A stretch of DNA of 64,000 bases from Tilletia caries. Taxonomy: Eukaryota; Basidiomycota; Exobasidiomycetes; Tilletiales; Tilletiaceae. Shown in pieces: positions 1-11,346 of this stretch. Location: the NCBI GenBank assembly GCA_032718865.1, contig JALUTQ010000028.1, positions 1,178,001 through 1,242,000 on the forward strand, written 5' to 3'. Positions within the stretch are counted from its first letter, which is position 1. Every line of letters starts with the position of its first letter. A model generated the notes under the pieces. The model saw only the letters and a list, made by a program, of their open reading frames with translations. It was not told the origin of the DNA and did no database searches. The translations under genes were made by a program, and so were the position numbers.

Positions 1-3000
1 ATCGACCCCAAAACGTCACGAAGCAGAGCTCGTGAAAGGGATAAGCATCGTTCGAACGATGGGTTTTGGACTCCACGGCGGAGAAGGAGTCGACGACAAT
101 CGTCCGCAAGGGCTTCTCTGTGCTTTGTGTAGAGTCGAAAAGGATCGTCCACGCTTTGGTTTAGCAGGATAGCGCAGAATAGGCGACGCAGAGCAGATCC
201 GTGCTGTATCGCAGAAGCTTCTCGAAGGCAGTAGTCCCACTCAGAGTCGTCGGTAAGGAGTCCACGAGCGAGGCAAGCAGCACGGAAGGTAGGATAGACG
301 AATCCTTCGAACGTCCGAACGTCAGCGAACGATGTTGGTCCCCGGACATGGTGCAGCAGCATTCTGAGATAGAATTTCTCGCCCGCCGTCTGTGGGACGA
401 AATAGACACGGCCGATCTGCCTTCCTTGGGAGCGCCGCTTCCATGTGCGGTCTTTCTGATTCCATACGTATTGGGACGGAACCTCTGGATAGGTTAGCTC
501 CGCCGTTTCGGATCCAGAGCGACCGCAGAGCTGAAAGAATGCGAGCAACTTCGATCGACGTTCTTCTCCTTCCATAGTCTCGAGAGTTCCATTCAAATCG
601 TCCGGATCAAACGTCACACGTTGACCGCCTTCCTCGTGGACGTCCAAGGACATGACAGAGGGCCATATGCCATGCAGAGGTAGCCGTAGCAGTCGTGCGA
701 CTCCTTCAAGAAAGAAAGGAAACAATACATCAGAAATTCGGATTTAGTTATGACCTGGTCTGTGAAATACTCACCTTCGCAAGGGGAGACGAATCTAGCG
801 TCCACGTACTCAGAGATCTCGTCCAGAACTTGTTGCCCCTCAGGTCCCACTGTGACCCGAGAGCGATCTGGCCCTTTAAAGATATATTTGAAGAGATATT
901 TGACCGCCTTAATGGACGTGCAAATTTCCACGTTCATGTGACAGCCAAACGTTCTGAGCAGAAAAGGATTGTGAGGTACAACCCACGTAGAGTCGACGTC
1001 TCGAAACCCGCGACCACACTGTTTCTGCACAGAAACACCAGTATTGCGACGTCGGTACAGAGGATATCCGTCGTCTCCAGCGACAGTTTCTTCCTGCAGT
1101 GCAAAGGGAAAACGTCGTGTGCAAATGCCTGGTGATTCTGGATTTTGCATACATGGCTGCTCTGGTGTGCAGGGCCCGTGTATCATCTGCCCAAGGACGT
1201 GATTATGCAGCTCTTCGTCGATTGCAGGATCCGGGAGTTCGGCACTGACGATGCTGTCAATGTCCGCTGCACATCGAGTCTTGTCCTCGTTGTTCATAGT
1301 GATGATGATGTGAGCGTGGGGAAGTCCTCGCTTTTGGAACTCGACGGTCCACGTGAAGGATACAACAGTTCCGAGGACTTGCTTCTCCTTCAGCAAGGAT
1401 ATCAGGTGCTTGAGTTTCAGCCAGAAAACGCGGCAAACGATGTCGGGCCGATCTGAAGCGCGCTGATGTGGTTTGAGATTTTCGACGATCTCCTTCCACA
1501 GCGGATTGCATGTCATGGTGATGAAGATGTCCGGTTTTTCCGTAGACGCGTACCAAAGCCATTGCATCGTGATATCGCGCCTGCATGTATCGAGGACCGT
1601 TGGTAAACGAAGAAGGTAACACGATGCGTTGACCGAGCGTGTTCAGATCCGTGCCGTTCATGAGTGCATCCTGCAGCCCCTTGTACACGTCTGCCCGAAG
1701 CTGGCTTTGATTGGATCGTATGAAGTGGAGACGTCTTTGCTCGGCAACGACCCAGGCATCGACAATGAACTCCTGCATCAATGTGCCGCCATGGAGAAGG
1801 GTCGAGAAGGTGAATCGTAGATGGAGATTATAGCAGTGGAATTGTTCAAGCGAAACTTTGTGCGAACCTCCCGCTCCCCGGCCTCGAACGACTGCAAGCG
1901 GAAACGTAAGACAGGGAGAGAGAGAGATGAGCATAAGACATTGCCTAACGTCCAGCGCATATAGGAAAGCATCAGACCGCACAGGAGGAAGCAATAACGC
2001 ACCATTGGGATCCTGCAACGCTGCAGCCGCTATATCTGCGTCTGTGGAGAACATCTCGCGAGGAGCATCCCGGCCTAAGGGAATCCAGTAATGCCAGCCC
2101 AGATGTCCGAAGGGTATGAGGATGGGGAAACGTAGAGGAAGAAAGCAAGGATGTGACTCGTTGATCCTACGAAGCGGGCCATTTTTGTATTGGAAGACGA
2201 TGTCCCTGCCGCTCCCTTCACTTGCGTTTCGATCGAAAACGATTGCTGCGACCTCGGATGCTCTTGGTAGGTTGTACGTGCGCGGATCCGGTCCTCCTTC
2301 AGCTCCAGGATGGATAATTCGTATCCCCACCTCCGTTTCGGTCGTAGCTAGATGGTCCAGCATTGTTTTCGAGCTACGCAAAGCCTCGACGAAGGGATTG
2401 ACGTCCCAAAGAATTCTCTGCAGGCCATCCAGTGTGTTCGGTTGGAGCCCAGTATTGGGCCGAGACGCTCTGATTCCGGTAGCTTGCGCAGGATCTGTGG
2501 CCATGAAGTAGACCTGAGCGTACGAAGGCGTGAAGCCGTCCTCTGGAACCAAACCGCCGATGCGATGATGTACCTGCCCTTTGACCTTGAAGGTGTATAT
2601 GCCGCGCTGTCCGGCAACGCTGAGTTCGCGAGTACCACCGAAAGAGAGGAACGCAAAGGCGTTATTGTAATCTCGAATGTTGCGACGGAATTGATCGGCC
2701 ACATCGCCACCACTTGTGTACAACGCTTGTAGCGTCGGCGGGCAGTCGAAGATTCGAGGCAGAACAACGTTTCCGTTACTGCAGCATGTGCCGAACTTCG
2801 GTTTGCACATGGACCCCGACGTCTTCTCGGATATCCAATGCAAAGCTAGGCAATGTTCGCAAACGTGTTCCATGAATCCGAGACTGTGCAGGACAGCATT
2901 TGCTCCGTCGCCGCGTGCCGGTCGATGCAGCGGCATGAAGAAAGGTGGAAAAACAGAGGGAATGGACTGTTGAGTAGGCCGGGAGGCAGTAGGAATCAAA

Positions 3001-3053
3001 GAGTCAGTGGAAGGAGAGAACTTCGACATTCCATCATCAGCGCAAGAATCCAA
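1..3053 (-). mobile_element. Helitron, Rep/helicase gene (partial, runs off left edge)
   Basis: Rolling-circle transposase of a Helitron; only the N-terminal helicase-like region and the Rep nuclease are in the window, and the PIF1 helicase would lie beyond base 1. Visible motifs: the NP motif (FITMTCNPLW) near 1490-1530, the HUH motif (GLPHAHII) near 1300-1320, and the two-tyrosine motif (AVKYLFKYIFKG) near 880-910 with both tyrosines present. Downstream, 1-500 encodes the usual Rep-helicase linker (GRVYFVPQTAGEKFYLRM and following). A GT-AG intron at 704-774 restores the frame to VMSLDVHEEGGQRVTFDPDD, so it looks like a spliced gene rather than debris. A second short intron around 1890-1950 is possible. 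The only break I find is a one-base excess in a T5/A5 run at 1535-1539, splitting the frame between RYHDAMALVRVYGK and PDIFITM. The start at 3053 is the first ATG of the upstream frame. Element ends were not located. Confidence 0.9.
704..774 (-). other. Intron in Helitron Rep gene
   Basis: GTGAGT donor at 774 and TTGAAG acceptor at 704-705 on the minus strand. Removing these 71 bases joins SPCEG to VARLLRLPLHG and re-opens the frame through the next 600 bases, which match the conserved Helitron order. Without it the frame ends at about 614. Confidence 0.8.
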
Positions 3054-3882
3054 ATCAGCTGTACTTCATAGGGCTATATGAATCATAATATCCGTTACAG
3101 TAGGTCGTTGCCGTACACCTGAAGCCTGTAGAGATTTTCATTGCAGATGTCAACATGAGGATTGAAGAAGGTAAGTTGCGTATGTGAAATGTTTCCCGAG
3201 TACTGTTGCCTTTACGGCTATAGAACTGTATCATTTGCTGTAACCAACAGGTAAAACTGTTCTGGGCTTTTTGTTTGTTGCGTTAATTTTTGCGATGTGG
3301 CGCTGTGAAAGTATGAGTTCTAATGTCTAAAGGTGCTGCAAGCCTGCAAAGTTCGGAATGAAGCACGCAAGCCCTGCTGCAAATCCCACTGTTACATTGC
3401 TCAAGGGATATGTTAGCAGCCAGATGATGGCACACTGCGAATACGGTTAGCTACGTGTATGTCAAAGATGCTGTTGACAGTCGGTGATGATGAGGTGACG
3501 TAAACTCGGTGCAACCTCTAGAGGAATAATAGGTGGCTGGAAAGTTTTTGGGCGACCCATCGAGATACTGTGATGAAGCCCACCAGGGACGGCTTCGTAA
3601 GACGAATGTGGTAAGAGCGGGGAGATGCCCAGAAAGTAAGATAGGTTCGCGAGGGGCACCAAGATCTGCTATTTGTCATGTGAGGTATGCCTGTTGAGTG
3701 AGCTGTGAGGTAAAAGAGACAATGGATTTGAGAAGGATTGTGGACTGTGGTACTCACAACGGTGGGAAAGGATAAGCGTTTCTGCAAGGGGCTCCGTGCA
3801 TGAGATTCGTGCTCCCGAGAACGTTCGGCGGCAAACTGTGTGCGTCGTGTTGTCGAGGGGTACTTCTGGATCCCGGCAAGAT
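3054..3882. other. Intergenic, Helitron to F-box gene
   Basis: AT-richer than its surroundings. It should hold the Helitron 5' end (a TC terminus read on the minus strand) and the 3' flank of the F-box gene, but I cannot place either. Short open frames here have no recognisable domain. Confidence 0.4.
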
Positions 3883-4607
3883 CTAACGGCATCGGGTGGA
3901 GACGATTTTTGCAGAGACGCGATTGACAAAGATCGTGTACTGCGCGTCGATGCAAGAGCATATCGGTAGATCATCGTAGTAGTCTTCGGAAACGATGACA
4001 TGCCGCAGGGACGGTGCGACAGATTTCCAAATGGTAGGGAAGCAGAAGTTTTTCCGTCATCGTGCCGGAGAACGTATCTAGGTCCCACTTGGAGAAGCCC
4101 TGGACGACGATGGTATGGAGGAAAGGAAATTGGGCAGAGAATGCCACAATCTCTCCATCCTCCGTCAAATCTGCAACCGAGAGGCGCCGAATGAAGAATC
4201 AGAGAAGAAGTACTGGGAGTACATGAAGAAGGACACTCACCTCCGCGGAAAAGAATGAAAACCTCGAGGAAAGGACATCGCTTCGACAGGACCCGAAACC
4301 GTGCGCTACGGTGTTGATCGCGGTAGAGATCCGTTTCCTTCAGCGACCCAGTGAATTCGAGGCGGCGAACGCACCATCCTAATGCCAGCTCCGTATAAAG
4401 TTGACGGGAGAAAGCAGAGCTGCCGTTCGGATACGAAAGGCGAACTCGCTGTAGCAACTTGAAGCGAAGCAGATGGTACCATGAATAGCAAGTCCTACTC
4501 AACTGTGCGAGAGTGGCCTGCGAGTCCGGATCGGCAAAGATATGGTTGAGTATGAGATCCCAGATCTCAGCAGGCAGTCGTGGCAGCGGTGCCATCTTGT
4601 CAACCAT
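3883..4607 (-). CDS. F-box protein (frame disturbed)
   Basis: Probable substrate-recognition subunit of an SCF ubiquitin ligase. The N-terminus carries a clear F-box (LPRLPAEIWDLILNHIF, then LSRTCYSWYHLLRFKLLQRV), residues about 6-55 from the ATG at 4607; an in-frame ATG also lies at 4730. One intron (4171-4240, GTGAGT...GCAG) joins exon 1 to DLTEDGEIVAFSAQFPF. Further on, the better-looking continuation (SVAPSLRHVIVSEDYYDDL, stop at 3883-3885) lies in a different frame and is reached only if one base is dropped from the T5 run at 4049-4053; without the change the frame stops at about 3971. The protein is short for the family and no leucine-rich repeats are evident. It is either a real frameshift or a homopolymer error. 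Confidence 0.65.
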
Positions 4608-4788
4608 CGGAGTGAGAGCGGCAGCAGGGAGTTGTGGAGAGGAAGCGGGATGCTGCGAGCAAAAAGAAGAACAGCAGGACTTTGGATCGACATTCAGGGA
4701 GAGCCGAGGAGGGCAGCTCTCAAATATCATTACTGATCACCGGTGAGCTTTCAGCTTAGTCGTCAAGAAAAATATCAGAGAGAAATGA

Positions 4789-4912
4789 GGGATACATGGT
4801 GCGATAGATACCTAAATTGTGCTGCGTCATGCGTGCAACGTGAAGAGAAATGAGTGATACATGGTGACATGGATACCTGAATTGTGCCGCGTGCATCGTG
4901 CAACTTGATTCG
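4789..4912. repeat. Two-copy tandem repeat, about 62-64 bp unit
   Basis: Two adjacent diverged copies, each starting AGAGAAATGAG-GATACATGG and ending near GTGCAAC-TGA (about 4789-4850 and 4851-4912). A looser echo of GATTGATGCAAAAT follows at about 4963-5020. No coding potential seen. Confidence 0.7.
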
Positions 4913-6732
4913 AGAATGCAATGTAGCATTGAAAAGGCTGGTAGATCAGTACATCAGTGTTCATTGATGCAAAATGCAGGGGGCACCTAACTGATGATTG
5001 ATCATTGATGCAAAATACGGGGAGATACGTGTATCATGTATACATGGATTGAAAAATTGAAACGTCAGCAAGTGAAGCAACGAACACAAAACGTTACAGC
5101 ACAACACGGTGGCAGATGAGATATGAGAATCGAGGAGGGATACATTGTTATCGTACTTGGATTTTGGCGCGGGTTGCTTTACACAAAAGAGTCGAGGAGG
5201 CAACAACGGAGGACATCGCCGTTCTCATGGCAATGGCGACGCTTGAAGCAGATACAGTCTGGAAGGTCGGGCGACGCGCTCTAGCCAGACTTGAAGGAAG
5301 CGGTTCAGGCAACTGAGGAGGAAGAAGAGCAAAGGCGCGGGGAGGGCGAGCGGGGTCATTCACTCATTGATCGATGTTCTTGAGGCCAGGAAACCCTGCA
5401 GGAGGAGGAAGCGTAAACTATCAGAAGGAGGCAGGCCGCAGGGTACTGGTGGAGTTGCGATGAGTTTTGATCATCTCCAGTCTCCACCCACTCTGTCTCA
5501 CTTATTCCCTTCACCGCCGTCGCCTACCCGACGGGTCCAGCCGTCACACACATAGTGGAAGCAACAATCCTCGATCCCCGCCACCCTATCGTGAATCGTC
5601 TTGGTTGAAGCTGTGGCAGCGTGACTCTCATAGTCCCATCTCCGGTCCGCTTCGCTACGTTCATGAAGGCAGGCACTGAGACGGATGTGGCCAGTGGCGG
5701 ACGGGTCGGAGAGCAGCCGAGCGGGTCGGACAACGGGTTTGCGGTCTGCCTCTTGCGAATAGGTCGTTCCTCCTACCGTGAATGCGCATGGCTTCAGTGA
5801 CACTACACTGCGGCGGCCGGCGTCGTCGCAGTCGTTGTCGGTATCAGGCGTTGATTCGTTGTTGAAGTTGGAGTAGCTAACAGCTTCGGGTCGACGGCCT
5901 TGCCCTTGCAATTTGGAGCGATCCAATCAGCGTGCCTGTGAGTTGTGACAACTGCACATGGTGTAACAGATGCTCACTGAGGAGTGAGGGGCGAGGCGGA
6001 TTGAAGGAGAGTTAACATTGGCTGGAAGCAGAGAAGGAGAAGGGGAAGGGCATCAGATAGAAGAAAAGCGTCAGCTAATGGAGAGGGGAGGGAGCTGATG
6101 ATGCATAGACTCCGACCGTTCTTCACCGCTGCCGTCGTCGTTGCTGATGAATTCAGAATGTGATGTGTGAATGTGATGTAGTTGTGAGTTCGATGAGGGA
6201 GGGAGAGTGGGTTGAAGGATTCGAACTGGAGGGAGGAAGCAACATAGTCAGCTACCAACTTCGGGCTGGGACTGTTGAGTGCCGGCTGATTAGGGGATGG
6301 CCGTCTCCTTTGACCTTTGTTATGCAAAAACGATTCAGATGGCGCGCCTGGGACGCATGATCGGACAGGTGCTCAGTGCTCACCGAGCAACATCGGCTAC
6401 CTGTTTGAGGCGGACGAAGAAGGAGGGATTACAATCAACCAAAGAAGAAATGGGCGTCAGCTTATGGAGAGGGGCAGAGGATTGATGACTTCAAGGTATG
6501 AGCGCTGGGAAAGGGCTGATGCCTGGGTGAAGGAGGCAGCGGAAATGATGAGGGCAACGCAGCGTGGTTTCCAGCGGGGAGCGATGTGTGTTGCTTACTT
6601 CATTTCGTGGCCGTGGGTTTCGATGATGGTGGTAACGTGGAAGTAGTGACATCGCTGTGGGTGTACAGGATCGATGTTCTTCCCACTCCGTCTATCCCAC
6701 GGCCCGAATCGGAAGCAATGCATTTCTATCAG
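4913..6732. other. Gene-poor stretch
   Basis: No protein family recognised on either strand. Open frames such as 5498-5926 (minus) and 5974-6327 (minus) are compositionally biased and lack a domain. The segments about 6065-6107 and 6450-6492 are a diverged direct repeat (GCGTCAGCT-ATGGAGAGGGG...), so part of this stretch arose by local duplication. Confidence 0.4.
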
Positions 6733-6912
6733 CTGGGCGGGGGGCTCTGCCCCCGGACCCCCCCAAAGTCCAAAGGTACGAAGTTGCATCAGTCGTCTGG
6801 GTTGAAGAAATGTGTTGCTTCCAAGACAGGCAGGTGCAAAGGTTGGTTACATAAAGGTCACGACTATGTATGGCATTGGGGGGGTCCGGGGGGGCGAAGT
6901 CCCCCCGCCCAG
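6733..6912. mobile_element. 180-bp GC-rich inverted-repeat element (MITE-like)
   Basis: Both ends start CTGGGCGGGGGG when read inward, and each arm is itself a hairpin (GGGGGG-CTCT/CTTC-GCCCCC) followed by GGACCCCCC. Left arm 6733-6764, right arm 6878-6912, with a unique middle of about 110 bp. No clear target duplication flanks it. Short elements of this composition recur in many eukaryotic genomes; I infer a non-autonomous mobile or hairpin-forming repeat. Confidence 0.6.
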
Positions 6913-7099
6913 GTGACCGTGCCGGCCCGGCGACGGTGTGTGCGTAGGACGAAGCTGCCTCCCATAGCGTGGTTTGTAAGGTTTCTAACGCGCCGCGTGG
7001 GAAAAGCAACAAATCAGTTGTAACTGTCTGAGCTCAGGTTTGTAGTTCTGATTACAATGTGGTGTAAGCTTCCTGAAATGAGGAGATTGCCTTTTAGTG

Positions 7100-7695
7100 G
7101 GAAGATATATACTATTTGCAAAAACATACTATATACTATCGGGTCCCGGGAGATTTTTTTGGAAAACATACTATATACTATTTCAAAATCTGGCGGAGGT
7201 TATAGTATACTATAGTACCAATTTTGGTCCGAGACCCCGAGCACGTCGTCTCAAAGTACTATAGTATATCTATAGTATACTATACTCCCTGCAAATTGTA
7301 CTATACTCCTACGATAGTACAAATTAGTACTATAGTATACATATACTCATCAGTATACTATACTACCTGCCAATTATACTATACTTCTACGATAGTACAT
7401 GGTAGGACTGTAGTATGCATATACTATTACTATAGTACTACTATAGTATATCATTTTTGCCTGGATTGCGTTTGAGAAGGAAGTATTTAAGTATTACAAT
7501 ACTACTATAGTATGATGGAAAATTTGCGCATACTATAGTAGTATTATCATAATAACATAGTACTACCCCTTTTTGGCCTTGGAGTATAGTAGTATTATAG
7601 GAAATACTACCATACTATCCTATCCTATATACTACCTTCGCCCTCCCGACGACCAAAGGTAGTATGGAGTATACTACCCGAGCCCCTGAAAACAG
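7100..7695. repeat. AT-rich TATAGTA/GTATAC degenerate repeat tract
   Basis: About 600 bp built from overlapping self-complementary words (ACTATAGTA, GTATACTATA, AGTACTATAG) with irregular GC-containing spacers. It has no stable period and no coding frame longer than chance. Because the words are palindromic, the strand can fold on itself repeatedly. Confidence 0.75.
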
Positions 7696-7899
7696 TATAC
7701 TATAGTATGTTGTTCAACACTGGAAGCGGGGGAACGGACCTTTTGACGGGGTGGTTTGTGGCAAAATTTTGGGTAAGTAGGATCTGGATACTGGGCAAAC
7801 GGAGTCCACTTTCCGCGTGGTGAACGGACCAATCCATGGGCTAACGTTGGGAAAAAAGGACGTTCGTCTATCCTGCATTTGATTTCGCCCTTCAACGCT

Positions 7900-8240
7900 T
7901 CAACGCTCCAACCTCTTCTCCTCTCCGATGTCCTCGCTCCTCGCTCTCGCCCTCACCCTCAACTTCTTCTCCTCTCCGACGTCTTCGCGTTTCGACTTTC
8001 GATTCGATATCCTCGCTCTCAACTTCTTCGCCTTCCGGCATCATCGCGTCCCGACCTCGTCTTCACAACCTCCCCGCCGTACGATCTCCTTCCCTCCGAC
8101 ATCCTCGCCTTCTGATCTCATCGGCTTCACAACCTCTTCGACATCCGATCTCCTCGACTTCGTTCGACCTCTTCACCCTCCAAACCTCTTCGCTCTCCGA
8201 CCTCATCGCCTCGTCGCCCTATGTCACACCACTCGCTTTC
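7900..8240. repeat. CT-rich degenerate repeat (CTCTCCGACxTC units)
   Basis: Recurring TCCTCGCTCTC, CTCTCCGAC and ACCTCTTCG words give a pyrimidine-rich plus strand with an open frame (7928-8371) that looks like translated low-complexity sequence rather than a gene. Confidence 0.5.
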
Positions 8241-8416
8241 CACCGCTTCCATCACCACGAGCGACGAACGCAACTCGCGACCTCGTCAAGGTGTGCAATC
8301 TTTCTTCCCATGTACATGTCTTCAGACCTTACTTTGCAACCCAGTTATGTTACGCCCGGCTGGGATCGTGAACAGCTCGCTGGACAGGTAAGAGTCGAAA
8401 TAAAGTGAGTGTATGC

Positions 8417-9616
<1,200 letters not shown>

Positions 9617-9636
9617 TGATGACTTGTAGAAGGACT

Positions 9637-10077
9637 GTGTCGAGGTGACGGGGAGCGTGATTGGATGAATAATGCGATGGACTGGGGCGGCGGGAGAAGA
9701 GGTGAGCGCGGGCGAGTGAGTGAGTGAGTGAGTGGCTCGTGGCTTTCGGGTCGCTCGAGCTGATCCTCAGCTGGCTTGAGCTCATCCAGCGTCTGAGATC
9801 ACCATCACCAGAGATCCAGAGAGAGAGGGAAGGGGATGAAACTCGCTTCCACGGGCTTCCATGGTATTCGATGTCTGTGCGTTGGTAACCAGTGTGCATT
9901 ACGTCATGGCTGCCCTTCCCACGCAGCCACGAAGCTATATAAGAAGCCACCTCCCGCCACCAGCAACCACCCTCTTCTTTCGGCTCTTCGCCCTCTTGTC
10001 GACTCATAGTTTGCTTTTGTCACGTGACTGTCTGTCGAACAAACTCTTCGGCGTTAACATCCGTCCCTCGCTGCAAG
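9637..10077. promoter_or_regulatory. Shared (probably divergent) promoter segment, copy 1
   Basis: About 0.43 kb almost identical to 34930-35368, where it separates Fanzor copy 2 from PUP1. It contains a (GAGT)n tract near 9715-9732 and TATATAAG at 9936-9943 pointing toward the Fanzor gene. The leftward side lies 50-60 bp from the first ATG of the LSB6-like locus, much as it does from the PUP1 ATG in copy 2. Confidence 0.5.
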
Positions 10078-10816
10078 TCATCGCGGATTTGGGCACCTCT
10101 CGCACAGCCTGTGCGAGGCTTGGTGCGAGCAAAGATCGCGCAGACCTCGCGCCTAGACCCCTGTGCAATATGGCTCGCACAGACCCTCGCGCAGACTTCC
10201 CTGTGCGAGCCAGCATCGCACTCTCGCTCGCGCCCCTCGCTCAGCGCGATCTTTTCTCGCACTGGAGTTCTTTGTCAGATCGCACTGACCTGTGCGAGCT
10301 CCTACGCCAGTCACCGAAGCGGCCGGCGACAAAACACCGAAGGCAGACTGTGACTTCTAGTTTCTCTAATTGAAGTGACTTTGTTTGTTGGTCTCGGAGT
10401 TTCATGTTTATCCGGTGCGCACTTAAAAAATTCACAACTTTTTTCTGGCTCGATTGACCAGCCTGTCTGAACACACCAAACCTCGTTTTTACCTATTGCT
10501 ACACGTATGTAAGGGCGACAGTGATGATGTGTGTGATCCACGCGAGTGTGTATACTGCATGCGGATGGTGATGGTGAGGGAGGTGAGAGGGTGAGCAGAC
10601 TGAGTGTCGGAGGACGCGAGGTGCGTGCGGCGTTGGTTGTTGGAGGTCAGTGCTACAGTCACGTGATCTCCGGACTGGGTCTGGGTTTGGCCTCGCGCAG
10701 GTCGATGCGAGGTTTGCGCTACTCTCTATCGCACAGGGTAAGTGCGAGGTTTGCGCGACACTATGTCGCACAACGATCGCACAGGGTCGCGCGAGGATAT
10801 AGGGTGTCCGCGATGA
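10078..10816. mobile_element. 739-bp TIR element inserted in Fanzor copy 1 leader
   Basis: Absent from copy 2, where CCCTCGCTGAAAGTTCAAGGTGAG is uninterrupted. Ends are TCATCGCGGA (10078-10087) and TCCGCGATGA (10807-10816), an exact 10-bp inverted repeat. Inside, both flanks are dense in CGCACAG/CTGTGCG and GCGAGGTTTGCGC words, forming long imperfect inverted arms around an AT-richer middle. No transposase frame. A duplicated target could be a single G at most. Non-autonomous DNA transposon, family unknown. Confidence 0.75.
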
Positions 10817-10823
10817 GTTCAAG

Positions 10824-11340
10824 GTGAGTGTTTTTCATGTTTTTGGTTTTTGATTCGTTTTTCTGTCTTTTTGTGTATGATTTTCTGCCGTTTTTCGTTC
10901 TGTAGTATTTGTTCGTGGCCATTCTATTTCCGTTTTTTTTCCGTTTTCTTTTATTTTCTTTTTCTTCTTTTCTCCTTATCATTATTAGATTAAAAGACCA
11001 ACCACGTGACTAGCAGAGTCCAACCACGTGACCAGCACCGCCCCTTCTTTTTTTCATCTTTCTTTTCTCCTTATCATTATTAGATTAAAAGACCAATCAC
11101 GTGACTAGCAGAGTCCAACCACGTGACCAGCACCGATCCTTTTTTCATTCTTTTATTTTCTTTTCTTTTTTTTTTTCTTTTTTTTTCTTTTTTTTTTCTT
11201 TTTCTTTTTCTTTTCTTTTCTTTTTCTTTTTCTTTTTCTTTTTCTCTTTGTTCTTTTTTCTTTTTTTTTGCGTCATCATCGTTAGATCAAGAGACTGACC
11301 AGCACCGCTCCTATTTTTTTCTCTTATTTGTTATATACAG
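10824..11340 (+). other. 5'-UTR intron of Fanzor copy 1
   Basis: AAG|GTGAGT donor and TTATATACAG| acceptor, seven bases before the ATG (ATCACCATGG). The same sites occur in copy 2 (34401-34924). The intron is unusually long for this genome and consists of pyrimidine tracts plus two units of a roughly 95-100-bp repeat, each with two CACGTG words (about 10975-11137). Confidence 0.7.
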
Positions 11341-11346
11341 ATCACC

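Noticed and set aside
5498..5926. 142-residue minus-strand frame in the gene-poor region
   Set aside because: No domain, no neighbouring splice sites that extend it, and it lies among diverged repeats.
7928..8371. 147-residue open frame in the CT-rich tract
   Set aside because: Translated repeat of Ser/Pro/Phe/Arg words, no domain, no splice context.
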